Shown in pieces: positions 9,217 through 18,334 of a DNA stretch of 64,000 nt. Made by a program: the position numbers and the translations under genes. Origin of the DNA: JBMDXB01 sp048594975 (GTDB lineage: Bacteria; Acidobacteriota; Vicinamibacteria; Vicinamibacterales; 2-12-FULL-66-21); NCBI GenBank assembly GCA_048594975.1, contig JBMDXQ010000024.1, positions 62,001-126,000 on the forward strand. Direction: 5' to 3'. The notes under the pieces were generated by a model. That model did not search any database, was not told the origin of the DNA, and saw nothing but the letters and a program-made list of their open reading frames with translations. Each line of letters begins with the position of its first letter. The stretch's first letter is position 1.

Positions 9217-10218
9217 ATGAACATCGCCGAGATTGCCCGGCGCGCCAACGTGTCCACGGCGACCGTGTCGCGCACGATCAACCAGAGCGGACCGGTCAAG
9301 GCGGCGACGGCGCGTAAGGTCTGGCGGGTCGTCGCCGAGATGAACTACTACCCGAACAGCCACGCGCGGGCGCTCGTCTCCGGGCGCAGCCGGCTGCTCG
9401 GCCTGATCGTCTCGGACATCACCAACCCCTTCTTCTCGGAACTGATCCGCGCCTTCGAGTCGCACGCCGCGCAGCAGCAGTACGACCTGCTCATCACCAG
9501 CACCGACTACGAGACCACGCGCATGACCGCGACTCTGCGGCGCATGCTGGAACGGAAGGTCGACGGCGTGGCGGTGATGACCTCGGAGATGGACCTCGGA
9601 CTGATCCGGGAGCTCTCGCGCCGCGGCGTGCCGATCGTCTTCATGGACGTCGGCCAGATGGGGCCGCGGATGAGCCACGTGTCGATCGACTACGGCAACG
9701 GCATCGCGCAGGCAGTCGAGCACGTCCTCGGGCTCGGCCACAAGCACGTGGCGTTCATCAGCGGACCGCTCGACCTGCACTCGGCGCGCACGCGCCGTCA
9801 GGCATTCCTCGACACGATGCGCGCGCATCGGCTGGCACCGGATCACCGCCTGGTCCGCGAAGGCACGCACACGGCGGAAGGCGGGCAGCGCGAGATGGCG
9901 GCGCTGCTGCGGGTATCCCGCCGGCCGACGGCGGTGGTCGCCTCTAACGACTGGACCGCGATTGGCGCGCTTCACGCCATCTACGCCGCCGGCCGGCGCG
10001 TGCCGGAGGACATCTCGCTCGTCGGGTTCGACGACATCCCGCTCGTGAGCTACACGACGCCGGCCTTGACGACGGTGCGCATGTCGGCGGCCGACGTCGG
10101 CTCGACGGCGTTCACTGCGCTGTTCAGGATGATCGCCGGCGACCGCCACGAGGGCGAGGTCTTTCAGATCCCGACCAAGCTGGTCATTCGCGATTCGACT
10201 GCGAAAGCAAGGCGCTGA
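9217..10218 (+). CDS. LacI-family transcriptional regulator, candidate pentose-utilisation repressor
   Basis: A 333-residue DNA-binding regulator. The N-terminal helix-turn-helix MNIAEIARRANVSTATVSRT and hinge NYYPNSHARALVSGRS are classic LacI features, followed by a periplasmic-binding-protein-like effector domain ending KLVIRDSTAKARR. It is convergent with the araB-araD-HAD operon and overlaps the HAD gene's 3' end by 35 bases. A LacI-type operator occurs at 14916-14929 in the GH51/transporter promoter region, making L-arabinose or an arabino-oligosaccharide the likeliest inducer. That link is inferred from position, not shown. Confidence 0.9.
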   Translation: MNIAEIARRANVSTATVSRTINQSGPVKAATARKVWRVVAEMNYYPNSHARALVSGRSRLLGLIVSDITNPFFSELIRAFESHAAQQQYDLLITSTDYETTRMTATLRRMLERKVDGVAVMTSEMDLGLIRELSRRGVPIVFMDVGQMGPRMSHVSIDYGNGIAQAVEHVLGLGHKHVAFISGPLDLHSARTRRQAFLDTMRAHRLAPDHRLVREGTHTAEGGQREMAALLRVSRRPTAVVASNDWTAIGALHAIYAAGRRVPEDISLVGFDDIPLVSYTTPALTTVRMSAADVGSTAFTALFRMIAGDRHEGEVFQIPTKLVIRDSTAKARR

Positions 10219-10855
10219 ACGCGTCCGGCGGGAGATCAGCCAGCGATCGGACCACGACGTCGGCGTCGAGCGCCGCGGTCCGGCTGACGCCGACCGAGCG
10301 CATGCCCGATCGCCGCGCCGCCGCGATGCCGGCGGCGGCGTCCTCGACGACGATGCAACGGGACGGCGGCACGCCGAGCAGGTCCGCGGCTTTCAGGAAC
10401 ACCTGCGGGTCCGGCTTCCCCAGCGTCACGTCGTCGGCCGACACGATGGCGTCGAACCGGCCGTTGAAACCCAGCACTTCGAGCATCACCTCGACGTTCG
10501 CGCGCGGAGCCGACGTCGCGAGGGCCTGCCGCCAGCCTTCGCGGCGCAGCCGCCCGATCCACTCGGCGGCGCCCGGCAGCGGCCTCAGCCCGTTCTGACG
10601 CGCCAGGCGGCGGTACTCGGCTTCCTTGGCGTCGGCGATGCGCGCAATCCGGTCCGGCGTGGCGTCCTTCCCGAGCCAGCCGCGGAGGATCCGATCGTTC
10701 TTCTGCCCGAAGGTGTCGATGAACTGCTGGTAGGTGATCGGGCGCCCTTCGGCCGCCATCGTGTGGCGCCACGACATCCAGTGGTACTCGGCCGAATCGA
10801 CGAGTGTGCCGTCGAGATCCCAGAGAACGGCGCCGCTGTCGTTCGAGTCGCTCAC
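10184..10855 (-). CDS. HAD-superfamily sugar phosphatase / beta-phosphoglucomutase-like
   Basis: A 223-residue HAD hydrolase with motif I LWDLDGTLVD (nucleophile Asp about residue 11), motif II region ATSAP, and motif III/IV GKPDPQVFLKAADLLG...CIVVEDAAAGI. It would dephosphorylate or isomerise a small phosphosugar. It starts with GTG at 10855, which overlaps the araD stop by four bases (GTGA), so it is translationally coupled to araD. The 3' end overlaps the convergent LacI regulator gene by 35 bases. Being third in araB-araD-HAD suggests a role in relieving sugar-phosphate stress or recycling a side product of L-ribulose-5-phosphate metabolism. Confidence 0.85.
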   Translation of the reverse strand: MSDSNDSGAVLWDLDGTLVDSAEYHWMSWRHTMAAEGRPITYQQFIDTFGQKNDRILRGWLGKDATPDRIARIADAKEAEYRRLARQNGLRPLPGAAEWIGRLRREGWRQALATSAPRANVEVMLEVLGFNGRFDAIVSADDVTLGKPDPQVFLKAADLLGVPPSRCIVVEDAAAGIAAARRSGMRSVGVSRTAALDADVVVRSLADLPPDAFSALLSQSNRE

Positions 10856-11544
10856 TGCCCGTAGTACGCACCGGGACCGTGCTTGCGCAGGTAGTGCTTG
10901 TCGACCAGAAACGCCTCGGGCCTCGGCGCATCGGGCGCCACCACTCGCGCCCGCCATTCCAGCCGCGCCAGGTACTCGAGGACGCGCGCGTTCTCGATGG
11001 CTTTCGCAGCCGTCGCGCCCCACGCGAACGGCCCGTGGTTGGCTACGAGTACCGCCGGCACCTCCACCGGCGACACCCCTGCGCTGCGGAACGTCTCCAC
11101 GATGACGAGCCCGGTGTTCCGCTCGTAGTCGCGCTCGACCTCCTCCCGCCGCATCGCGCGTGTCACCAGGACGTCGCCGCGGAAGTAATCGGCGTGAGTG
11201 GTTCCCATGCAGCGGATCGGGAGTTGCGCCTGCGCGAGCATCGTCGCGTATTCGGAGTGGGTATGGACGATCGCGCCGCACGCGGGAAACGCCCGGTAGA
11301 GTTCCAGGTGGGTGGGCGTGTCGGACGAGGGGCGGAAATCGCGGTCGATGACCTTGCCGCCCTCGAGCGAGACGCGCACCATCTTCTCCGCGCTCAACTC
11401 GCCGTACGGCACGCCACTGGGCTTGATCGCGAACACGCCGGCGGCGCGATCCACGGCCGACAGGTTCCCGAACGTGCCCATCACCAGCCCGCTTGACGCC
11501 AGCTCCGCGCTGGCGCGATGGACGATCTCGCGGAGGTCCGCCAT
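10852..11544 (-). CDS. araD: L-ribulose-5-phosphate 4-epimerase
   Basis: Converts L-ribulose 5-phosphate to D-xylulose 5-phosphate, linking arabinose to the pentose phosphate pathway. A 230-residue class II aldolase/epimerase fold. Zinc ligands are visible as His94 and His96 (VHTHSEYA) and His170 (ANHGPFAWG). Substrate-phosphate residues sit in GTFGNLSA and KPSGVPYGEL. The normal family length is about 230. The ATG overlaps the last base of the araB stop codon (TAATG), and its own stop overlaps the HAD start. Context and length favour AraD over L-fuculose-phosphate aldolase. Confidence 0.93.
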   Translation of the reverse strand: MADLREIVHRASAELASSGLVMGTFGNLSAVDRAAGVFAIKPSGVPYGELSAEKMVRVSLEGGKVIDRDFRPSSDTPTHLELYRAFPACGAIVHTHSEYATMLAQAQLPIRCMGTTHADYFRGDVLVTRAMRREEVERDYERNTGLVIVETFRSAGVSPVEVPAVLVANHGPFAWGATAAKAIENARVLEYLARLEWRARVVAPDAPRPEAFLVDKHYLRKHGPGAYYGQ

Positions 11545-13241
11545 TACACCGTCTCCGCAACCTCGGCGGTCGCCCGTGCCTTGATCGCGAGCAGCCGCTT
11601 CATCAGCGTCGCAAGGTCGGCGCGTGCGCCCGGCACGCCACCAAACGTGTCGTGCAACTCGCGGTAGATGTCATAGAGCTCGTCGTATACCACACGCGCG
11701 TGCGGCTGCGGCTCGAACCGCTTCGCCTTCAGCGTCGTCATGCGGTTCTGCGCGTCGTGCCACGAGTCGTAGCCGCCGGCGGCGCTCCCGGCCGTGACCG
11801 CCGCCGACACCGCCGACCCAAGCGCGGGCGTCTGTGGTGATCCGGCGATGAGCATCGGCTGGCCGAGGACGTCGGCGTAGATCTGCATGAACAGATCGTT
11901 CTTCTCGGCGATGCCCCCGCAGCAGACGACACGGTCGATAGCCACGCCGTACTCGCGGATCCGCTCGACGATGGCCCGTGCCCCGTAGGCGGTCGCCTCG
12001 ATGAGGGCGCGATAGATCTCGGCTCTCGTGGTGTGGAGCGTCTGCCCGACGATCAGCCCCGTCAGGCGCGTGTCGACGAGGATGGTGCGGTTGCCGTTGT
12101 TCCAGTCGAGGGCGACCAGGCCGGACTCACCGGGCTTGAGCACCGCCGCCTCGCGCGAGAGCTCGGCGTGCAGCGCCTCGCCTCCCTGGCACACGCCTTC
12201 GACCCACCACTTGAGGATGTCGCCGACGGCCGACTGCCCCGCCTCGATGCCGAAGTAGTCCGGCATGATCGAGCCGTTGACGATGCCGCAGATGCCGGGG
12301 ATGTCGCGGATCCGGTCCGACACCGGCGCGATCGCACAATCGCAGGTCGAGGTGCCGATGATCTTGACGAACGTCCCCGTGCGAATCCCCGACCCGACCG
12401 CCCCGTAATGGGCGTCGAAGCCGCCCATCGCGATCGCGATGCCCTGGCGCAGCCCGAGCGCGTCGGCCCACTGCTTCGAGAGCCTCCCCGCCGGCCCGCC
12501 GGGCGGCCATGCCTTGTCGTACAGCCGCTCACGGAGGTCCGCCAGCTTCGGATCGAGCCGCGCCAGGAACGCTCTCGACGGCAGCCCGCCCCAGGTGTCG
12601 GAGTACATCGCCTTGTGCCCCGCAGCGCAGACGCAGCGGACGATGTCGGCGGGGCGCTCGACGCCGGCCAGGACGGCGGGGACGAAGTCGGCCAGCTCCA
12701 CCCAGCTCGCCGCCGCGTCGAACACGTCGGGTGCAACCTTCAGGCAGTGCCAGATCTTCGACCACCACCACTCCGACGAGTAGGCCCCGCCGATCGGCGC
12801 GATGTACTCCGGCGCATAACGACGCGCGGTCTCGCTGATCGCGGCCGCCTCCTCGGCGGACGTATGGTCCTTCCAGAGCCAGGCGTGCGCCGCGAGGTTG
12901 TCCTTCCAGCGCCGATCCATCGCGAGCGGCCTGGCCGAGGCGTCGACCGGCAGCGGCGTCGAGCCGGTGGTGTCGACGCCGATGCCGATCACGCGGTCGC
13001 GCGAGAAGCGCTTCTCGCCCCCTGCCGCGTCGAGTGCCGCCGTCACCGACGTACGAAGCCCCTCGATGTAGTCGGCGGGGTTCTGACGCGCCAGGTGCGG
13101 ATCCTTCGGACTGAGCAGCACTCCCTGGTCGCCGCTCGGGTAGTCGAACACGTGGCTGCCGACCACGCGTCCGTCGGCACAGTCGACGACGACCGCGCGG
13201 ACGGAGTTGGTGCCGAAATCGATGCCGATCGTGTAGCTCAT
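11544..13241 (-). CDS. araB: Ribulokinase
   Basis: Phosphorylates L-ribulose with ATP. A 565-residue FGGY-family kinase of the AraB length class. The N-terminal phosphate loop is IGIDFGTNSVRAVVV, VDTTGSTPLPVD carries the substrate-side motif, GIGGAYSSEWWWSKI-type residues (here PIGGAYSSEWWW) are typical of AraB, the second ATP-binding segment is IIGTSTCDCAIA, and VVCCGGIAEKNDLFMQIYADVLG is the C-terminal FGGY signature region. It starts at ATG 13241, 33 bases after the GH51 stop on the same strand. It is therefore likely co-transcribed with the arabinofuranosidase gene, so arabinose release and phosphorylation would be expressed together. Confidence 0.93.
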   Translation of the reverse strand: MSYTIGIDFGTNSVRAVVVDCADGRVVGSHVFDYPSGDQGVLLSPKDPHLARQNPADYIEGLRTSVTAALDAAGGEKRFSRDRVIGIGVDTTGSTPLPVDASARPLAMDRRWKDNLAAHAWLWKDHTSAEEAAAISETARRYAPEYIAPIGGAYSSEWWWSKIWHCLKVAPDVFDAAASWVELADFVPAVLAGVERPADIVRCVCAAGHKAMYSDTWGGLPSRAFLARLDPKLADLRERLYDKAWPPGGPAGRLSKQWADALGLRQGIAIAMGGFDAHYGAVGSGIRTGTFVKIIGTSTCDCAIAPVSDRIRDIPGICGIVNGSIMPDYFGIEAGQSAVGDILKWWVEGVCQGGEALHAELSREAAVLKPGESGLVALDWNNGNRTILVDTRLTGLIVGQTLHTTRAEIYRALIEATAYGARAIVERIREYGVAIDRVVCCGGIAEKNDLFMQIYADVLGQPMLIAGSPQTPALGSAVSAAVTAGSAAGGYDSWHDAQNRMTTLKAKRFEPQPHARVVYDELYDIYRELHDTFGGVPGARADLATLMKRLLAIKARATAEVAETV

Positions 13242-13274
13242 GGTCGTTCTCGCGGCACGTCGCTGAATCGTACA

Positions 13275-14855
13275 TCAACGCACCGTCATCCGCAGGATGG
13301 TCAGCGAGTGTGCCGGGAAGGTGTAGGTGAACGCGCCGTTCTCCACCGTGGCGGTCACGGTGCGCGTCGCCGGCCGCACCTTCTTGTCGTCGCCGAACGT
13401 GTGGGTCGCCTTCAGGTCGCCGTGGTTCAGCTCCCACACCGCGACCTGTGAATCGATCGCTCCGGCCTGGTTCTCGACCGCCGTCGTGATGTCCTTGTCC
13501 TTGCTGCGGTTCAGCACGTTCAGGAACACCTGCCGGCTCGAGGGGTTGTACGACGCGGAGACGTCCAGGTACTTCACCTCCTGCGGCCGGTTCGGTATCC
13601 GGTAGGTCGGGGCTGCCACCCAGGTTGCGAGCGCGGTGTTGCCGCGCTGCTTCCCGTACTCGACGATCGGGAAGTACGTCGTCTGCAGGAACAGGCCCTG
13701 CTTGTTGGTCATGATCGGCGCGATCACGTTGACCATCTGCGCGAGGTTGGCCATCTTGACGATGTCGGCGCGGCGGAAGAAGGCGTTGAAGAACATGCCC
13801 ATCGCCAGCGCATCCTCGAAGTTGTAGACCTCCTCGAGCTTCTCCTTGTTGCCAGTGCGGTACCAGACGTTCCACTCGTCGTAGGCGACGTAGATGGGGC
13901 GCGGGTTGGGTCCGGTGCGGACCTCTTGGATCAATGCGGCGGTGACGTCGATGTAGCGATCGATGGTCTGCTGCCAGCCGCCCAGGTAGCGTTCGAAGTC
14001 GTTCTCGCGGTTGCCGATGTAGGTGTGAATTGCGATGTAGTCCGCCTGGTTGCGCAGCGTCTGCAGCACGGTGCGGTTCCACCCGATCCAGTCGGCGTTC
14101 GCGCCGTAGTTGCTCGATCCGCTGGCGACCAGCTTGATCGACGGATCCACGCCGCGCATCGCCTTGGCGGTCTCGAGCGCGAACTTCGAGTACTCCTCGG
14201 CGTTCTTGTGCCCGAGCTGCCACGGGCCGTCGATCTCGTTGCCGAGGGCCCAGTACTTCACGTTCCACGGCTTCTCGCGGCCGTTCTTCCGCCGCTGCTC
14301 CGCCCAGTAGGTCTTCCTGTCGCTGTTGGTGTACTCGACCCAGTGTCGCGCATCGTCGATCGTGCCCAGGCCGAGGTTGAGGCAGATGTACGGCTCGGCG
14401 CCGATGCGCTCGGCGTAGCGGAGGAACTCGTCGGTGCCGAAGCGGTTGCTCTCGATGTCGGCCCACGCCAGCTCGAGGCGCGCCGGCCGCTGGTCCTTCG
14501 CGCCGATGCCGTCCTGCCAGTTGTAGCCGGAGGCGAAGTTGCCGCCGGGCCAGCGCAGGATGCTGACGCCGAGGTCCTTGACTGCCTGCATGACGTCCTT
14601 GCGGAAGCTGTCCGCGTCGGCGAGCGCGCTGCCCTCTTCGTAGATCCCGCCGTAGATCATCCGCCCGAGGTGCTCGGCGAAGTTGCCGAACAGCAGTGGG
14701 TCGACCTGGCCGATGGTGCGGTCGAGGTCGAGCTTGATACGGGCGGCGGGTGCGGCGGGCGGCGCCTGGCCGGAGGCCGGGACGAGTGCTGTGACCACGG
14801 CGGTGACGGTTAATGAGCCCATAAGAAAAATCGACCGAAGAAACGTCGCGGTCAC
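13275..14855 (-). CDS. Alpha-L-arabinofuranosidase, GH51 family, exported
   Basis: Releases terminal alpha-L-arabinofuranose from arabinan, arabinoxylan or arabino-oligosaccharides. It is 526 residues with a signal peptide (MTATFLRSIFLMGSLTVTAV...ASGQA), so it acts in the periplasm or outside, unlike many cytoplasmic GH51 enzymes. The catalytic residues are visible: acid/base Glu about 207 in YWALGNEIDG and nucleophile Glu about 327 in AYDEWNVWY. GNFAEHLGRMIYGGIYEEG is the conserved GH51 N-terminal motif. It is divergent from the TonB-dependent transporter gene across a 156-base region holding a LacI-type operator, and is followed directly by araB. Confidence 0.93.
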   Translation of the reverse strand: MTATFLRSIFLMGSLTVTAVVTALVPASGQAPPAAPAARIKLDLDRTIGQVDPLLFGNFAEHLGRMIYGGIYEEGSALADADSFRKDVMQAVKDLGVSILRWPGGNFASGYNWQDGIGAKDQRPARLELAWADIESNRFGTDEFLRYAERIGAEPYICLNLGLGTIDDARHWVEYTNSDRKTYWAEQRRKNGREKPWNVKYWALGNEIDGPWQLGHKNAEEYSKFALETAKAMRGVDPSIKLVASGSSNYGANADWIGWNRTVLQTLRNQADYIAIHTYIGNRENDFERYLGGWQQTIDRYIDVTAALIQEVRTGPNPRPIYVAYDEWNVWYRTGNKEKLEEVYNFEDALAMGMFFNAFFRRADIVKMANLAQMVNVIAPIMTNKQGLFLQTTYFPIVEYGKQRGNTALATWVAAPTYRIPNRPQEVKYLDVSASYNPSSRQVFLNVLNRSKDKDITTAVENQAGAIDSQVAVWELNHGDLKATHTFGDDKKVRPATRTVTATVENGAFTYTFPAHSLTILRMTVR

Positions 14856-14915
14856 GGCTAACCTCCTGTGGTGCGGCGATGGGCCTGGAACACTGATGAT
14901 GATGGCGGAGCCGTA

Positions 14916-14929
14916 TGTAAGCGATTACA
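14916..14929. promoter_or_regulatory. LacI-family operator in the divergent GH51/transporter promoter
   Basis: TGTAAGCGATTACA matches the TGTAA-nCGn-TTACA form typical of LacI-family operators, including the central CG. It lies about 60 bases before the GH51 start and about 83 before the transporter start, where one bound repressor could control both. The LacI-family protein encoded at 9217-10218 is the only such regulator in the window. Two nearby copies of TCAACCACGGGT (14967 and 14987) follow it but have no recognised role. Confidence 0.6.
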
Positions 14930-15011
14930 GAACGGGCGTCAGCTCACCACACGGCCGCAGCCGCTGTCAACCACGGGTCGCGAGTCAACCACGGGTTCGA
15001 GAAAGGACGAC

Positions 15012-18000
15012 ATGGTGAATCACCTTCGGCTCTGCGTCAGCCTGATCTTCCTCCTTGTCGTGGGAGCCGCCGCGTCGGGCGCGGCCCAGACGCAACTCGG
15101 CGCCATCCAGGGGACCATCACCGACCAGACCGGCGGCGTCCTTCCGGGCGTCACCGTGACCGCCACGAACCTCGACACCGGGATCGCCCGCACCACCACC
15201 TCCAACGCGGTGGGCGTGTACCGCATCCAGAGCCTCGATCCCGGCCGTTACCGCGTCGTTGCCGACCTCCAGGGCTTCCGCACCGCCGAGCAGAAGGACG
15301 TCACGCTGTCGGTCGGAGCCACTCAGGGCCTCAACTTCACCATGATGGCCGGCGCGATGGAAGAGCGCGTCGACGTGGCCGGCGTCACGCCCGACATCCA
15401 GACCGAGCGCGCCGAGGTGTCGGCGGTCGTCGAGCAGAAGAAGATCAACGACCTGCCGCTCGTCGGCCGCAACGTCCTCTCGCTCACCGCGCTGCAGCCG
15501 GGGATCATGGGCATCCCTTCCAGCGCCGACTTCCTCGCCCCCGAGCAGGGGTTGGGCGTGACCGCCAACGGGGTCCGTGGCAGCGGCAACAGCGCCAGCG
15601 TCGACGGCGCCAACGTCACCGGCGGCCCGTGGGGCGGGACGGTGCTCCTCGTGCCCAACGTGGAAGCGGTCCAGGAGTTCCAGGTGATCTCCAACAACCC
15701 GTCGGCGGAGTACGGCCGCAACTCCGGCGCGACGGTCAGCGTGATCACCAAGGGCGGCACCAACCGGTGGAGCGGCAGCCTGTTCGAATTCCACCGCAAC
15801 GAGAACCTCCGTGCGCGCGCCTTCTTCGAGGATCGGTCGCGGCCCAAGGCGGACTTCCGCCGCAACGACTACGGCGGCAGTTTCGGCGGCCCGATCCGCC
15901 GCGACCACGCGTTCTTCTTCTTCTCGACCGAGATCGTGCGCGAGCTGACCGGCAACGCGTTCAACGCAACCGTCGAAACGCAGCAGCTGGCCGACTGGGT
16001 GCGCGCCAACCGGCCGCAGTCGATCGCCGCGCAGCTGTTCACACGCTTCGCGCCGCCCGAATACCCAACTCAGGAGCTGCGCGACGTCGGCGGGCCGCTG
16101 CCCGGGGCCAATGTGTTCAGCTCGACGCCCGACGGCGTCATGGACGTCGGCACCATCCCCGTCCTGCTCAACGGGCCGCGCGACGGCGACCAGTACAATG
16201 TCCGGTTCGACCAGGTGCTGCGCGGCGGGCAGGACCGGGTGCGCGCCACCTACTACGTCTCGAACATCGAAACGTGGAACCTCTACGTGCGGCAGCCGTT
16301 CGACAAGCCGTTCCCCTACCGCAACCAGATGGCCAACGTGGCCCACACCTGGGTCATCTCGAGCCAGACGCTGAACGAGGCGTCGGTCGGGTGGGCGCGC
16401 ATGCACGGCGAGACGGGCAACGCCGCCCCTGAATCGCCCGACATCGTGTTCCGCGGCACCGGCGCCATCTCGGGATTCGGCACGGAGTTCTGGCATCCGA
16501 TCGACTTCACGCAGAACAACTTCCACTTCCGCGACACGCTGACGATGAACCGCGGCCGGCACTCGTTCCGCGCCGGCGGCGAGCTGCGGCACGGCCGCGA
16601 CGGCGCCACCCTCACCCACTGGCGACGGCCCACCTACACGTTCCAGAGCATCCTCGACTTCATCGACGACGAGGTGTTCCAGGAGGACCGCGCGGTCGAC
16701 CCCCTCACCGGCCAGCCGACCGACGCCTACGGCCTGTACATCACCAACGAGTGGTCGCTGTTCGTCCAGGACAACTGGAAGTGGCGCCCGAACGTGACGG
16801 TGAACGTCGGGCTGCGCTACGAGAACTTCGGGAACCCGACCAAGAACGGCGGGCCCTTCAACAACATCATCCTCGAGCCGGGACCGACGCGGCAGGAGCA
16901 GGTCCGCGTTGCGAGCGTCGGTACGGTGGACAAGCTGTACGGCACCGACTGGAACAACTTCGCGCCGCGGCTCGGCCTGACCTGGGATCCGACCTCGACC
17001 GGCCGGTTCGTCGTCCGCGGCGGCTACGGCATGTCCTACAACCGCATCAACAACACGGTGTTCAGCGACGAGCGGCTGAACCCGCCGCAGTTCGCGCACG
17101 CGTTCGGATCCGTGCAGGACGGGACGCCGATCGTCTACTCGCTCGGCCCGGACTTCACCCCGAACGAGGCGCTCGGGCGGGGCCTCGACGAGCGCGGCGG
17201 CATCCGCGGCGCACGCGTCGACCTGCGCGTCGTCGACGCCGACGTGATCACGCCCAAGTACTACAACTGGTTCAGCGGCGTGCAGTACCAGCTGCCGCAC
17301 CGGTTCGTCGTCGACGTGACCTACAACGGCACGCGCGGCAGCAACCTCATGAACGGAGACGGCCCGGGCGGCCAGAACTACAACCGCTTCACCGGAGACC
17401 TGTTCGATGGACGGCTGGACCGGCTGAACCCCAGCTTCGCCGGGGTCAACCTGAACGAGAGCCGCGTCCGCTCCCGCTACCACGGCGTGTCCTTCCAGTT
17501 ACAGCGGCGCTACGCGCAGGGCTTCTCGTTCCAGAGCGTCTACACCTTCGGCGTGTCGAAGGACCTGCCCGGGTTCAGCATGTCGGTCGAAGAGCCGGAG
17601 CTCGACTGGAGCTACGCGGGCGACGACGTGCGGCACCGGCTCGCGACGAACTTCATCTTCGAGATTCCCTACCGGCCGGCGAACAAGGTCATGGACGCGG
17701 TGCTCGGCGGCTGGCAGCTCAACGGCCTGGCGATTCTCCAGTCCGGCGGCCCCTTCACCGTCACCTGCTCGCTCGCATGGCCGCGGTGCGACTTCAACGC
17801 CGACGGCGTCACCGGCGATCGCATGAACGCCGGCCCCGGCGCGCAGATCGACGATCCGTCCCAGGAGGAATGGCTCGCCGGCGTGCTGAACGCGTCCGAC
17901 TTCAGCAACCCGGCGACGGGCACCAACGCCACGACGCCACGCAACTCGTTCAGGGGACCGGGATTCCGCAACCTCGACTTCTCGCTGATGAAGAACTTCC

Positions 18001-18197
18001 GCGTCCCGGGCGTGTCGACGCCGACGTCCACGGTGCAAGTGCGCGTCGAGCTGTTCAACGCGTTCAACTGGGTGAACCTGAACAACCCGGTGAGCAACGT
18101 CGACTCCACCGTGTTCGGGCAGGTCAGGGGCTCGCGGGGCAACGGCGTCACGGGCGGTCCGCGCGTCGTGCAGCTCGGAGTGAAGTGGATGTTCTAG
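15012..18197 (+). CDS. TonB-dependent outer-membrane transporter with carboxypeptidase-regulatory-like N-domain
   Basis: A 1061-residue outer-membrane receptor expected to import oligosaccharides using TonB energy. A signal peptide (MVNHLRLCVSLIFLLVVG...GAAQ) is followed by a carboxypeptidase-regulatory-like beta-sandwich (AIQGTITDQTGGVLPGVTV, ending near residue 115). Then come a plug region with INDLPLVGRNVLSLTALQPG and a beta-barrel ending in VQLGVKWMF, the aromatic C-terminus recognised by the barrel-assembly machinery. This Oar-like architecture is strongly expanded in Acidobacteriota. The ATG at 15012 has GAAAGGA just upstream. It is divergent from GH51 and followed by GH127, so arabino-oligosaccharides are the likely cargo. 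No SusD-like partner is present. Confidence 0.92.
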   Translation: MVNHLRLCVSLIFLLVVGAAASGAAQTQLGAIQGTITDQTGGVLPGVTVTATNLDTGIARTTTSNAVGVYRIQSLDPGRYRVVADLQGFRTAEQKDVTLSVGATQGLNFTMMAGAMEERVDVAGVTPDIQTERAEVSAVVEQKKINDLPLVGRNVLSLTALQPGIMGIPSSADFLAPEQGLGVTANGVRGSGNSASVDGANVTGGPWGGTVLLVPNVEAVQEFQVISNNPSAEYGRNSGATVSVITKGGTNRWSGSLFEFHRNENLRARAFFEDRSRPKADFRRNDYGGSFGGPIRRDHAFFFFSTEIVRELTGNAFNATVETQQLADWVRANRPQSIAAQLFTRFAPPEYPTQELRDVGGPLPGANVFSSTPDGVMDVGTIPVLLNGPRDGDQYNVRFDQVLRGGQDRVRATYYVSNIETWNLYVRQPFDKPFPYRNQMANVAHTWVISSQTLNEASVGWARMHGETGNAAPESPDIVFRGTGAISGFGTEFWHPIDFTQNNFHFRDTLTMNRGRHSFRAGGELRHGRDGATLTHWRRPTYTFQSILDFIDDEVFQEDRAVDPLTGQPTDAYGLYITNEWSLFVQDNWKWRPNVTVNVGLRYENFGNPTKNGGPFNNIILEPGPTRQEQVRVASVGTVDKLYGTDWNNFAPRLGLTWDPTSTGRFVVRGGYGMSYNRINNTVFSDERLNPPQFAHAFGSVQDGTPIVYSLGPDFTPNEALGRGLDERGGIRGARVDLRVVDADVITPKYYNWFSGVQYQLPHRFVVDVTYNGTRGSNLMNGDGPGGQNYNRFTGDLFDGRLDRLNPSFAGVNLNESRVRSRYHGVSFQLQRRYAQGFSFQSVYTFGVSKDLPGFSMSVEEPELDWSYAGDDVRHRLATNFIFEIPYRPANKVMDAVLGGWQLNGLAILQSGGPFTVTCSLAWPRCDFNADGVTGDRMNAGPGAQIDDPSQEEWLAGVLNASDFSNPATGTNATTPRNSFRGPGFRNLDFSLMKNFRVPGVSTPTSTVQVRVELFNAFNWVNLNNPVSNVDSTVFGQVRGSRGNGVTGGPRVVQLGVKWMF

Positions 18198-18334
18198 CTC
18201 GCACGTGCGCTTCGAGCGCTTCGCTGTGGAAGTCGGCCTGGCGCCGCGCGCGCCAGCAGCCGGGATCACGGCCGGCACCGGTCCCCCCTGGTGTCGGCCG
18301 TGACGTAAGATCCGCTTTCCAGGTGCATCAACCC

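Noticed and set aside
16751..18334. Upstream extension of the GH127 frame through the TonB-transporter gene
   Set aside because: The frame happens to be open, but the signal peptide and homology of GH127 start at 18335, and the transporter frame is the one with conserved motifs here.
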